This document shows, piece after piece, positions 32,217 to 47,200 of a stretch of DNA of 58,450 bases; position 1 is the first letter of the stretch, and every line of letters begins with the position of its first letter. Source of the DNA: an uncultured Clostridia bacterium (GTDB lineage Bacteria; Bacillota; Clostridia; Christensenellales; UBA1242); assembly GCA_937874195.1 (NCBI GenBank), contig CALNBM010000038.1, forward strand, positions 1 to 58,450, in the 5' to 3' direction. A model generated the notes under the pieces. The model had not been told where the DNA came from, did not search any database, and worked only from the letters and a program-made list of their open reading frames with translations. Made by a program: the position numbers and the translations under genes.

Positions 32217-35200
32217 ATGGGAAAAATTTTACGAAGGGTGTTAGTTTTAATTGCTTTTATTTTGGGGTCAAGTATGGTTTTTGTGGCTTGCGAAAATCCA
32301 TATCAAAATATTAGTTTATATGTTTACATAAGCGATGAAGTTGTTTATAATCCTGACACAAGCAGAGATGAGTTTTTTCTTGAAGGAACCACAAATTCTT
32401 TTACTATAACTGCTCAAGTTACAGGAGTTAAAGGGAATGTTAATCGGGGTGTTAAAATTTCTGTTGACCAGCCAACGGAAATTCTGGCGAGTAAGTTTGA
32501 GACGAGCAGTGAACAAAATGGTTTAACGACTGCGCGTTTCACAGTTAAAAACGGTGGAAATCTAAAAATAAATGTTCGAACTAATGAAGGTGGAAAAAGT
32601 TTATCGCAAAATGTTTTTATTGTTGTTCCTATTAAAGAAATTGCTTTTAACACTGTGAATGCAATTCCTGTTGTGCGTGGCGTGAGCACAGATTTATCTA
32701 ATGAAACACCTAACAGTGGAAACGGTTATAAATTTATTAATTTCCTTCCATCAAACACAAACCAACGCAGTGAAATAAAGTTACAGTTAGTGGAAGAAAA
32801 TGAACAAGTGGAAATTAATGGCAGTAAAATTAAGGTTGCTGCTAATTCCACAATTTCAAATTTTCAAATTATAGCATCTTACAACTATCACAAAAAAGGT
32901 GGTGGAGTGGATGTAATAAAAACTCAACCTATAACAGTAGATGTGTTAACTCCTTTTTCTCAGCCTCTCTTAAAAGATACCATTTCTGTGTTTAATGAAG
33001 TTGCAGGTCAAGATATTAAGTTAAATAAAAATACTCCTTCTGAGTTTGCAGTTAGTCTTGCCACCAATAAAGATGCCAGGTACTCGGAAGCTATTCAAGC
33101 AATGCTTGCTTTTAAAGAAAAAGGTGAGGCAGGCGAAGAAAATATAAATATACTAGACGAAAGTTATTCGTATTTAGGCACAAAATATTCTATTGACTTA
33201 TATGATGCTATTAAAAATCATAATACAATAGGAAGTGATAAAAACAGTGATTTTCTAACTGTAAGTAAAGTGGGAAATAAGAAATTTGAGGTAAATCATA
33301 GAGATGTGGCGAAAACTGTGCCTTTGGATTTTTATGTAAACTACTCAGGTTATGAGAATTTCTTTGATTATCAAGTGGTGACAGTAAGTGTTTCTGTTTT
33401 AGCGTTTACGGAAAACATGGAGGTTTTTAGTGATAGCCTGGCGGTGGAAAAAGTTAACGAGTTAACGCTTTTTAATGACTACAGCGCCACAGATTTAGGC
33501 AGTTCAATTTTTGTGCAGATATTGGGTAATGATGACAAAATATTAGACACTCAAACTTTCTCACTGTCTTTAGAAAATGTGCAAAATATTAGAGCATTTA
33601 AAATTGTGAAAGGTATAGAAGTTGAAATAGTTGAAACGGATATGTTAAAGAGCGGAACAACAGTGTATTTTAAAAATGTGGAAAACGAGATTATTGTGCT
33701 GGAAGAAAATGCTCATATCAAGTTGGTTTCACATGCAGTTGTTCTTAATATTCCTTTATATTTAGTTAGAGAAAAAGTTGCATGGGGTAACGATAATATC
33801 TCCACCAATCTTTTTTTTGAACTTGATAATTTTAAAGAAATAGATTTACCTTTGAATCGCTTTTTAGCAACCTGGCTAGATAATGAAGGCGAAGTAATTT
33901 TGCCAGAGTTTGATAATTTAAAAGCAGAAGATTTTGTTGTGGAAGTTTTGGGCGGTGAAGTGGTTAAAGTTTTAAATGAAAGTGGGGAAACTGCACTTTA
34001 TGATTTAACAAAATTAAAACTAACTCTGCAAGATAAAATCGGTAGCGCAACCATTATTGTTAAAACACCAAACGGATACACTCTTACTATCAACATAACG
34101 GTACTTGTTAATTTAACGCATGAAAATATTTATTTAAGTTTTGATAAATATGCAAATGTTGAAGATAATTTTATTGAATCAATAGATAGTTTAAAAACCT
34201 ACACCTTTAATGCCCTCGTTGGCGACAAGCAAACAGTTTTATTGAATTACGACAATAAAAACGGAACAAAATTTGTGCTTGATGATAGTGTAAATATTGC
34301 TTTTTTTAACATAGTTTCGTCAAATCCTGATAGTGTTTATATTCAAAACTCAAAAGAACTGGTTGTTGCGAATTATGCAGACCTAACAAAAATTGCGGAA
34401 ATTACTGTTACTATAACAGGATATAGCTGGACGGGAGATATAACAAGTATAACACCTGCCACAGCAAGTTTTGAGTTCAAGTTTTTCGTTAAAGTGAATT
34501 TGCCTATAACAGGAGTGTATTTAGAAAGAGCGGCATTATCTATTTTCACAAAAGACACACTAAACTTAGAGGACGTATCTAGTAAAGGTGAGGCAATATT
34601 AACACTTAAAACTAATCCTAAGGACACAACAACCTTTAATAAACAAAATATTAAATGGCTATTATTTATAGACCTTGGCGGTGCGCCTGTTAAAGAAATT
34701 GATGAAAGTAATAAAACGGGGTATCATCGTGAAGGAAACGAGAGTAATGGCGCACGAATTTATTGGGAGCTAAGTGATGATAAAATATCTATAAAATTTT
34801 GGGTGGAGTTGTTGGGAACGCAGGCTTCTAACATAAGCCATGATTTTAGACTTAGTTTTTATGCAATGCCAACTGTAACAGAAGAGTATAAGGACTTTTA
34901 TGGCTTTAAGCATGAAGGCTTTCATTCCGTTCATAGTAGGATAACAGCAACTAATGCAGTGCTTATTGAAGAGCTTACACCTGATTTACCATATAATGTG
35001 TTGGATTTTGATCTTAGAGAAATGGGTGATGAAAATATTAAAAATGGTTATAGATATTTTGAAGGCGAGAATGCAACTAAAACATTTAAATATTCTCTTA
35101 ACCCAACTAACCCTGAAAACAATAAGCTTGAAGTAACTAAAAGTTCGGGGGCGGGGAATATTGAATTTCATGTGGACGAAGACAAGCAGGAAATAAGTGT

Positions 35201-38200
35201 TACTGTTATTAGTTTGGGAGTGGGAGAAAATTATCGCACACCTGTATTTTATATTATTTTATCCACTATGGATAGTCAGGATAAAGATAATCCTGAGTTG
35301 TATCGTTTTTCTGTTAGAATAACTGTTAGAGTGCAAGATGGAAAAGATATTTCTTATGAACTAAGAAACGAAGCGGATTTAATCAGAATGCGTGGGGATA
35401 ATTCTGCATATAATTCAAGTTATACACTTCTTGATAATATTTCATTAACTTCTAATTGGGTTCCTATAGGTACGAAAGAATATCCTTTTACAGGCAAATT
35501 TTTTGGATATAGCGAACTTGATGGAAGACGCATTAATTATATTATTTCCAATGTGACTATAAACCATAATTTAACCAATGAAGAAAACATGGGTATTGGA
35601 TTTTTTGGTTATACTAAAAACGCTCTTATTGAAGGAGTTACAATTAAAGGGCTTTCTATAAATGCTAATGGGGGACTGACAAATTATAATGTTTCAATAG
35701 GCTCACTTATTGGATATATGGAAAACACAGCTGTTATTGATTGTGTGATAGAAGATGGCAACGGTTGGGATAGTTCGCAAGGCACAACGCTAAATGGTGA
35801 AAATCTTAATATTATAAAAAAGAACGAAAATGGAATACGATATAATTATAGCTCTTTAGATGTGAACGCTCTTGCTATGATAGGTGGACTTGCAGGCACG
35901 CAGATTGGGGGTTTAATTTATAATACTACTGTTAAAGTAAGAATATCTACTACTCTTAATTTACCAGAGTTTCCTGTTAAAACAATAGTTTATGCAGGCG
36001 GACTGGTGGGGTATTTACAGGCAAGCGATATTAACGATGTAAATGCATTTGCAGTTTTTGAAGGCTTAGAAATTGATGCTGATATTATAAATCAAAAATT
36101 TAATATTTACTATTCTCCATCTTTAGTGGGAAATTTTAAAGTGATTACATTAATTAATGCAGAACTGTCAGATGATATGAGTATGGCGAATAGGTTAAAT
36201 TCAAATTCTGCGTTCGGCGGAGTTGTGGGGCTGAATAACGGCAAAATTCAAGGTGTAAATGCAAGAAATATAATATTTGGCAAAAACAACTTAGGTGGAC
36301 TAGCGGGCGTGAACGGTGGCATAATTGATGGATGCTTAGTTTCCCCAACACTGCATGGACAAACTAATATCGGCGGAGCAGTAGGCTTAAACGCAAGCGG
36401 AATGATTGAAGATAACGGTGCTGGACTAAGCAAAGTATATGGAATAAATTATGTAAATGGAATTTATAGGGTTGAAGCATTATTCAATAGTCTGCTTGGT
36501 GCAGTTTATAACACAAAAGTGCAAATGCTTGACCACAAAGACAGTTTTAGTGTTTTAAACACTGCTATTGCTGGTGTTAATAACTTAGGCGGGTTGGTGG
36601 GATTAAATTTAAGCCAAGTTGTTAAAAACGAAAGTAATAAAACCTTTGATTTTATGGCAAGTTTGTCTTTTAACTCTGTTTATTCTTATGTTTCTGAAAT
36701 CGAAATCACAAATGGTTGGGATAGAAGAAATGACCAACATTTATATTATGGCGATATAATTGTAACCACCACTCAATTTGGACAGACAGTTGGTGGCTAT
36801 GTTGGAGGAGCAAATAATCTATTTGTAAATACAAGTTATGTTAAAATAAATATAAGCAACAATAACAAAATAACAGACATTGTGATTGGCGGTATGCTTG
36901 GCAAAATAATTAATAGCAGTCAAGAAAACAAGGGCGTGGTGCTTATATTTAATAGCAGTGTTAGTGGTTATGTTGCATATAGCAAAGTTGAGAATGACAC
37001 TATCACCTATTTCACGGAAAATCAACATAATAATGTCGGCGGTTTTTTAGGCGATAGTGAAAATGTTTATAATAATTTATTATTTAATGACGAAAGTGCT
37101 ATATTTGACTGGACTTACAACCAAGCTGGTTTATTTGGTTTTAAAAGCGAAGATACGGACAAGGAATTTACAACTTTCTATAATCTGCAAGCAAGTTACA
37201 CAACTTTAAAATTTTACAGTAATATAGAAGAAGATGTTAAATATATACAAAACTTTGCAGGCGGAAACGAAACAGAGAATGTTGAATTACTAAAATATGG
37301 TTTAACTATATCAAAACCAAAACTGCTTGCAGCAAACAGTTTTTATATTGGATATAAAACTTATGCAAGGTATGGAAATGAAATAACTCAAATTATAACA
37401 TTTAATGAGAACTTAGTAAGATATGGTGGTAATGTTGATTATTTCATATTTAGCGAAACGGGTACTAATGTTTTATATATTAATAATGGAAACATTGCAA
37501 GTGAACCAATAGCCACTGGTCTTACAGTCAACTGGACCAGAGTGAATGAAGATGGTGAAGAAGATATATTCGGCGAATTTTATCGCTCTGAAAGCACAGG
37601 TGCAAGCGCTGGTATGACTCTGCCAATTAAGGCTCAAGCTTTAGGTCTTGTTTACACAGGTCCTTTTGATGTTTATAATACAAGTTGGCATTATGATAAC
37701 TTGAACATGTCACACTTAACAGCTAGTTTGTATAGCAATGATATAAATGCAAAATATTATTTAACGCAAAATGCAAGTGTACTTGAAGGTAAAAATATTT
37801 ACATGCATGAAGATGTGAACGGCGGTTGGGCAATCCCACTCGCGGAAACAAAAACCAAAGATAATGGTGCTATTAATTTTATTGTGGACTTACCAACAAA
37901 TAACATGCAAATTCTGTTTTTATATAGCGTAGGTTATCAAAGTGAAGAGGAAGTAGTTATTGAATATAATGATAACTACAATAAAGTGGACATTCAAAAA
38001 CTTAACGATACTATCGTGCTTAGTTGTTATCAGGTGGATAAAAACCTGCTACCTGAAATATTTGGCTACTATGATTTTAATGGCGACCGTTCTCATACCC
38101 CAACGCAAACGGAAAGAATATACACTAGTTACTTAAACGCGTATTTAAAAAGTTTAAATAAATATAAATTATCTAATTTGTTAGAAATCTTAAATGATGG

Positions 38201-41200
38201 GATTAGCAATCAATATGATGAATTAAATATTTATAGTAATTCAAATTTAATTAATATTGAGTATGGGAATGGCGAAGTATACATAAATGTTTTAGGAACC
38301 GGTAAAGCATATATTTATATAACTTCAAAATACAACTTAACTGTTAGTGAACGCATAGAAATAAATATTATTAATAAGATTTCTAACCTGTCATTATTTG
38401 GTGATATGCTTAAAATAAACAAATTAAGCGAAAGCACACCGTTAAATATTATTAAAAGTTATGATAAAATTTTAACTATTACTTTAGATAGTTATTTAGA
38501 AAATGTAACTCCAGGCCTTACAGAATACTACGGCGATATTGCGCTAAGTGGTAATACAAAATTTGGTGTGGGTGCAAGATTTTATGTTTTAAATAACGAG
38601 GGTAGCCCTTATCATGCAAGTTTAAACATTCCGACCGAGTTTTCCATAAACGGGCAAAAGTTTTCAGCGTATAGTGGTCCTCAAGGTTGGCTAATTTATG
38701 TTGATTGCTATGATATTTCCACAGTGCATGTTAAAGGATATGAAAAAGCAAAGTATAATTTAATGGCATTGCCATTTGCGTATGATAAACAAAATTTAAA
38801 CACTATAACGCTTATTGCTGATAACACTACTTCTTTTGAAACACAAGGTGAAAAATTTGCAATAAATATTATTGATGGCACTTTTGGAATTGGTGCTAGT
38901 GAAGATGCAGGGTCATCTCCAACTACTCCTGCTAACTTTGAAGTGGTACTGCAAACAGACGATATTAATGTTGGAATATATATCTCAATTAAACAACTAG
39001 AAAGATATATGTATTTATATGGACTAAATCAGGTTAATGCTTTTTCATCTGCTAGTGGAGTAATCAGTTCGTTTTATAAAGATGGATATTTGGTTAAGGT
39101 GAGCGATACTCTTCTTTTCCATATTTCTGATAGTGATATACTTGTTGAATTTGTTAATAATAAACGAATGGCGTTTAATTTTGATAAGTTTGTTGTTTAT
39201 ATAACAAACTTGCAATATTTAGATGCAAACAATGAAGTGTTGTTTGACGCATCAACAGATAGTATAGATGACGCACTAAATACTAGCGGGATGTTGGCGT
39301 CTAAGAGGTACAGTTTCCAAGTAGATGTTGAGGATAGATATCTATATGATATCGCCATGATTGAGGAGTTTAACTTTGATTTTTATACAGTAAAATACAC
39401 AACTGAAAACGAAAAAATTGTTGAAAATGTTATTCTGGATGAATTTAAATACACTATAAATCCAAGTTTAGTGGAAGAGGATAATGTAAGCATAAATCAT
39501 TTTTCTAAAATTACTCTTAATACTGTTGATACAACCACAGGGCAAAAAACAATTATAACAGATATTGATCAAAACTCAATGTCTAACACACTTGTTGCAG
39601 GCTATCCGGGACTTCTAAACATTAATCTTTATCCTTCTTATGCAAGAGTGGACTCTTTAACAGTTTCGTCATCAATTAGTGGTGGAATTTATGTGGGGCT
39701 AGAGCAAATGCTGGCTGACTTCACAAGAAATACAGAACCAGATATTTATCCGGAGTATATTTTTGCAGGCTCTTATTCGTCTATTGCGGAAGGAACGGAA
39801 ATAATTGATAACGGGCGAGGCATAAGACTTATTAATAGCAGTTATAACTTTGTGGAAAACAATATTAATCAAAGAGGCTACAATGGAAAATTTTATATTA
39901 AAACATTGCTTCCAAGTTTTCATAATCCATTACTTGTGTTCACAATAACAGTTGTTGGTTACTTAAACGGTCAAGCACAATTCACAAAAACAATTAATAT
40001 TACACCTCACTTAACGCCGTATATAGATTTTAATGTTGGTGGAGAAACTAATGTTGCTGTGGCAATAGGCAAGGAAGTTGAGTTGACTCTTTACACAGAT
40101 GGTAAGGTGGAAAACAATAATATGTTTGATTTTTTCATAGAAAATGAAAAAACCACATTAGCGTCAGAAAAAACCAAGAGTTATATTTTTAATGGTATTC
40201 GTAAAGTTAATGAAAACAAATATGCTTTTATAATAAATTATGATGAAAATTTATTAGGCAAACAATTTAGCATAACTGTGACTGCTTTTAATGAAATTTT
40301 TAACAATATATATGAAGAAAGAGCAACAATTAATTTCCAACTTGCTCTTTTCACGGTTACATCTATTTCTGTGGATAGAGTGGAAGAGGGTAACCTAAAA
40401 GGAAACTTCAATCAGGATTATGCACTAGAAGTTAAAGTAAACGCAGATTATTGCACCGATAAAGCATTGATAAGTAGGAATGAAGCCGACGAAATTCAAA
40501 AACAACTTAGATTTGATACCGTGCAAAAACATATTTTACGCGAAATAGATAAGTTATCAGCAAGTATCACATCCTTAGGACTTTACGGAAAATATAGAGA
40601 TTTTAATAATTTAACAGAAGAGCAAATAACAGATTGGCAAATAAGTATTGCGCGGTTTGGTGACGGAACTGTAAACGGAATTAGACATATTACTTCCACA
40701 TGGTATAATAACGACCAGCCATTAACAGTGGGTACATCGTATCACGGATTTGTGGTTAGCAACGGGCGTGCTAAATTTTTAGTGTCTGATGTGAAAGATT
40801 TATTTGGTAATTCGTATAGAGAGCCATATGCCGTTTTAAATGTGAGAAGCACTGCAATTGGTAGTAATGAAAGAATTACAGCGCGTGCGCTTATTCAATA
40901 TAGTGGCGAAAAAACCAATGGGGTAGGGTTGTTTGATGACAACAATGTAACAAGTGGTTTTGTTTTTGAGCACGAAAGTGATTTTGGGTTTGACACTGTT
41001 CAATTATCCAATGAAGAAAATCCCGAACCTATTTATAGTGTGACAGAGCTTATGAGTATGCAAGCGGACGGACATTATATATTGATGGAAGATCTTGAAG
41101 TGAATTTTTGGACACCGCTAAAAACCAACATTGCCAGTCTTGATGGAAACGGTTATGTTATAAGAATAAATAGTTTTATTGATGTTTCAAGTGAAGAAAA

Positions 41201-44200
41201 TGAAATTAAGGAAATAGGGCTGTTTGGAGTTGTGCATGAAGATACGCTTATTAAGAATTTAATTGTTGAAATTGCACCTGCCGATAAACTTATTGACGAA
41301 ACACGGTCGGGTGAAAACTTAGCCACGGTGGATTTGGAGATAATAGTACATTCTTACGAGAATTATAAAATTGGAATTATTGCAGGTGTAAATAATGGTA
41401 CTATCACAAACAGCATGGTACTAAGCAACGCTGATGATTATAGATTCTTTAGAGATGACCTTTTAATAAGTAACGGAAAATTAACTCAACTAGAACTATT
41501 TGCAAGACAAGAAAAATATTTTAGCACAAAAGTGAATAATTCAGCTTATTTGTATAATCTAAATCGCACATCATCAATTATAAAAGTGCGTGCTATAAAT
41601 TCTGTTGGTTCAGGCAATTATAGAATGTCAGGATTTGTGGGGCATAATAATGGTTATATAACAAACAGTGCGGTAGAAAATATCACACTTCAATCGGAAT
41701 ATTATATTTCAGGGTTCGTTTGCGAAAACAGCGGTAGCATTTCATCTAGTTATTTTAAGGGCGGAAATATAGTAAACACTAAGCAAGATACAGTTGGCTT
41801 CACTCAAGATAGAATGGGCACGGCGGGTTTTGTTGTTATTAATAATGCAAATGCTGAAATTAATTATAGCTATGTGCTTGGGCGAGATACTACTAACAAT
41901 GAAAGAGATATTTCCGGACTTTATAATGGTTCAAAAATTGATAAGTTAGTAGGCTATAACTACACACTTAACTCATTAACGCGTGATACTCACAGCGTTA
42001 GAATGTATGGTTCGGTGATTTCTTCTGTTAAGTTTGCAGGCGGATTTATTTATAGAAACGCAGGTTTAGTTACAAATAGTTATGTGAACTCTGTTGTGTT
42101 AGGTGATGAGTGTGGTGGGTTTGTTTATATAAACACCACAAGCGGAATTATTAAAAACACCTATGCGATTGCCACTATTTATAAAGAAGAAACATATTCC
42201 TCTCCTTTCTCTGGTGTTACAACCGATAAAAATAATATGGTTATTTCGCTAGATGCAGGAGTTATTAATAATAGTTATTATTTAAAAATGGAAGTAACCG
42301 ATTATCAGGATATTTATGAAGAACAATATAGACAATGGTTAGTAAGCGGAAACTTCCCAGAAAACGATTTATTCCTTGGAGAGACTTTTGATGGCGACAT
42401 TCATGATATTATAAATCAAGAAAAATACATTGATGTTTTTAGCACAAACACTATGAATAGAACCAGTGCTGCATCATTAACATTTAAAGAATTTGGAGCA
42501 TACACAAGTTTTGCAACATTTTCATTTAACGAAGACCATGAACTTAACGGAGAAAGTGTGGCGACTAGTGTTTGGTTTATTCCACGAGAAAATAATAACA
42601 CAGCAAATAAATCTCAAACAATAGCAAGATATTTCAAACACAATTCATATAAAGCAAATATTCCTCAACTTGTTTCTGCTAATTTAAGAACAACATCTTT
42701 AAGATATTCAAACTTCATTAAACATTTGCCAGAAGATGCAAGTGTTATAACGGTGCTAGATACTTTATTTAATGGTATGAACTATGATGAGGCGTATAAT
42801 ATTCAATACTCACTTGCCAGTTTGCAAGGTTTTGAGCCAAACCTTTATGTTCTGCTACGCTTACTTTATGAGTATCCAAATAGAATTGGCACATATATCC
42901 TTAATGAATACTCATTGCTTACAGGCGACAACTCTTATGTAAATGCTCAAGGTGCAGGCACTATTGAGAAAAAATTAGAGTATGTGTTTGGCCGTTATTC
43001 AATAACAAATAATATAGAGGCATTAAATGCACCAACTGGCAATTCGCATTTTTCACTCTTATCAAATGTACGAAAGGCTGAGCTGAGTCTAGAGATATTA
43101 ATTAATACTATAAACACGATTAACTCAACAAATATAGAAGATGTGTCTTCATTCTATTATAGTTTTATAACAAGAGATAATAACAATGTGGATATAAGTT
43201 ATGGTGGCGGAGTACTTAACCCATATCTAGTAAGCAGTGTGGAAAAGTTTAATGTTTATGCGCTTCAAATTAACACGCAAGGGCAAGAAACGACCTTCAA
43301 TCAAGCAGGAGCATTAAGATTGATTAAAACAATTTCGTATAATAACACAAACGAAATTGCAAGAACTTATAGAACTAATTTTTATGGTGACTTTGAAGGA
43401 AATGGGCTATACATAAACGATTTAAGAATAATTGCCGATAATGATGATTTTGTTACAGAAAACAAAATTGAACATATTGGATTATTTGGTACAATCGGCG
43501 AAAATGCTGACGGCAAACGAGGAAATGTCAGAAACTTAAACATTTTTGTTCAATCACTAAGAGCTGCTGCTGTTAAATATGTGGGTGTGCTTGCAGGCGA
43601 AATTTACAACTCAAGAATAAGTAATATAAATGTTACTTCTAACACTGACGTAACTGTAACAGGATTAAATGTTGTAGGTGGAATTGCAGGCAGGATTTAT
43701 GGCGATAGCACAACTATTGCTAATGTTTCTGCATCAATTTCTGTTCACGCCAGATATTATAACAGTGTAAATAATTTTAGTGCTATCAATCACACCGATT
43801 ATTCACATCTGTTTTATTTATATGATTTATCTAATGTTTCACGAATTTCGTATGCAGGCGGAATTGCAGGTATAATGGAAGCAAGAGGCGTTGAAGACGA
43901 TATAGAAAATGCAAAAATAAACGCTAATGTTCGTGGTAATGAAGTTTATGGAAATATTAGGATTAGTGGAGAAGTTGTTGGTGGACTATATGGTTATTTG
44001 GGTAAAAATTCCATTGTCAGCCATTCTAGATTAATCGCAAATGAAAATACAAGATTAAATGGCAGTGCGATTGCCGGCGGATTAGTGGGACATAGTTTGG
44101 GAATAGTTACAAAAAGTGAAGTGGAAAATAATAACCAAACTGCTATTGATAATGAAATTTATAATCTATTAGAATCTGACACTTATAAAAATATTTCAAC

Positions 44201-47200
44201 TATTAATATAAATATTCCTTCTACGGGTGCAACTTCTTTATATATTGGCAATCCTCATTATATAGGTGGCATTGTTGGGCTATCGCTTGGTAGCATTATT
44301 CAATTTTCAAATAACCGCGTGGATGTATCTAATATTAATGCTAAGTATGCAGGTGGTGTTGTTGGAATATCAATTGGAACATGGCTTAGCAATATATACA
44401 CAACTGCCAGTGCATATTCTTTTACTGCGTATGGTGGTGTTATCGGTTTGCAAACAAGGTTCGATAACAATAATACCAATTTGATTAATAGCGGTAGTTT
44501 TAAATATGCAATTAATAATACGAATTTATATCAACAAATTTCTAAAGTAAATAAAAATTTAATTCAAATGGAAAGTGTGGTTGCTGCAACTATTTGGAAA
44601 ACATCACATAAAGTGCTTAACAGAAGTCTTTATGGAATAGATGCACCGCGTGCACAAATGGGTTCGTTTATAGGTAAAGCATTATCTTATATGGAAAATT
44701 ATGCATATTATCAAACAGATAATAATGGAGATATAATTGCGGGCACTGAGTGGTATGATTTCAAACAAAATACTCTTTCGCAACGAATGAAAAATGAAAG
44801 TATTTTCTTTATGCAAGCGTATCAAGAAAATAATCTTGAATTAATATATGAAATAGGAAATGCAACTTCCAATGCCGTTAATTTGTTACCTATCGATAAA
44901 AAGTTCGTGGAAAATGGGTATCATGAAATTGAAACGGGAACGGGTTTGGTGCCATACTTTATGGTGGTTAACGCAATGCAGTATGTTCACAACAATGTTG
45001 CCTACGCTTATTCTGGCGATATTTCCACCGACATTTATCATTCGAATGATTATAGTGCACAGTTTTATAGATATTCCCGCTTGCAAAATTATGGTTCTCT
45101 TAGAACACTAAAAGAAATATTTGATGGTATTTACACATTAAAAGAAACGGCCGTGAATAATTTAAATATTAGAATATTTGGCCGAGCTTCTGATAGCGAG
45201 TATAAAACAATTACTCAAGAATATGAGCCGGGTGAAGTGTTAGAAAATGTAAGTGGAGCAAAAAATTACTTAACAGGTGACAACAATCCACAGTTTCAAG
45301 AAATTTATAACAACTGGCGCCGAGATACATGGTTTGGTATAACAATGTTCGATGGCAGGCGTGAACTTAGGTCAATTTATTTATTCCCATCTCTTCGAAC
45401 TAAGGTTTATCAAGAAATCATTTATGTTTACACTTTAGAAGATTTAAGGTCTAATTTTGCCGACTTCCCATCTGCCACTTATATTATTATGGCGGATATT
45501 GCTTTAACCACGAGCGATGCTGAAGGTTGGGTGCCACTCGGAAGTGCTGAGTTGCCGTTTAGTGGAACACTTAAAACTTTTGGCAATTATAGGTTATACA
45601 ATATGAGTACACTAACGGCAGGATTTGATAGTTTTGGGTTGTTTGCTTATACATACGGCGCAACATTCTATAATATAAAAATTGACGTGGGTAGAGTTTT
45701 GTCTAATAGCACTTATATGGGAATCTTAGCAGGCAGTGCGACGAAAACATATTTTCAAGGCATTACTGTAACTGGTGATATTTCAATCGCAAATAATATA
45801 GAAACAAATGCCGAGTATTTAGGCGGAGTTGTGGGTAAAGCTACCGACTGTTATTTCGACCAAGTTAAGGTGGAAAATATGAACTTAATCGCAACCCATT
45901 CATCTGTGAAGATGGGAGGTGTAGTAGGGGCAGTTGACGCGAATGAATCTTACGATATGCGTTTAAGCAGAGCGCTTAACGGTATGCGAAACACTTATGT
46001 TCAAAATATGATTATAAATACTAATACAATTGTTACATCCACACCAGCATCACACATTGGTGGGCTAATAGGTAAAATTCAATCAGACAATGATGCCACT
46101 TTTGAACTTTTTCAATCTGCATTTTATGGTGATATCGTTCCTGGCGATATAAGCAATGCACATATAGGCGGAGTGGTTGGTTATGCAGACTATATTAATA
46201 TGCAATATGTAGGAGCTGAGGGTAAGTTAAAAGCAAGTACTATCCAATTTTCTAAACTTGGCGGTATATTTGGTGGGCTTGGAAGAATAGATAACGCGCC
46301 AAGCAGACATATAACAATCGCTTTTGTTATAAATAATTTTGATATTATTATTTCAAGCGGTGCAGAAAATCATGTCGGTGGTTTAATTGGAGTTATGCAG
46401 TCAGGGGCAGCAGATGAAATTCGAAGTAGTTATTCAACTGGAACACTAAGCATACAAGCAATAGCAGGTTATGCGGTCGGTGGGTTAATTGGCAGTATAA
46501 AAGACAGTGATGGTGGTATAACCATTGCAGATGTTTATTCCATGAGCAAAACTTCTCTGTTTCCTAACAAAAACAATCAGGTTGGTGGTATTGTTGGTAA
46601 GGTTTCGGGTGTGGATGCAAGTGCATTTGAAAATGCAATTTATGTTTACGATTTTATGCCAAACAGTAATGATTATGGTAAACCTATTTCATCCTTAGCA
46701 CTTCGAAACGCAGATGCAAATAAGCTTAAAGAATATGGGCTGGTTGGCGAAAGTGTTTGGAAAAAGGAATCCAATGGTTATTATCCTTTATTAAATAATA
46801 ATTTTTTTGGAAACATGCAACGGGAAGGAACAGTACAGAATCCAAGAGTTTCATCCAGTATTTATTTTGGAACTGATGAAAAAGCTATAATTTTTAATGC
46901 AGATTGTGACTTAAGTTCAATAGTGTTAGAAAATAAAACTCTTTATTTAACAGGTAACTACCACTCTACCACAGGATTAGAATTTAAGATTGACAACACA
47001 TCGGCTGTATTTGGTTTAAATATTACAGACAGTAAGATTAACAATAGCGGAATAATTTCAAGAAGTTTATTTTATCAACAAGATTCCCCAATTACCAGTA
47101 ATGGATTTTTGGTTTATTCGCGAGTGGTTTCAAGTGTGGATTTCCTTGCAGAAATAGAAAAACAAGCGTATTTTAGCTATGTTAAAAGAGATGGAATAGT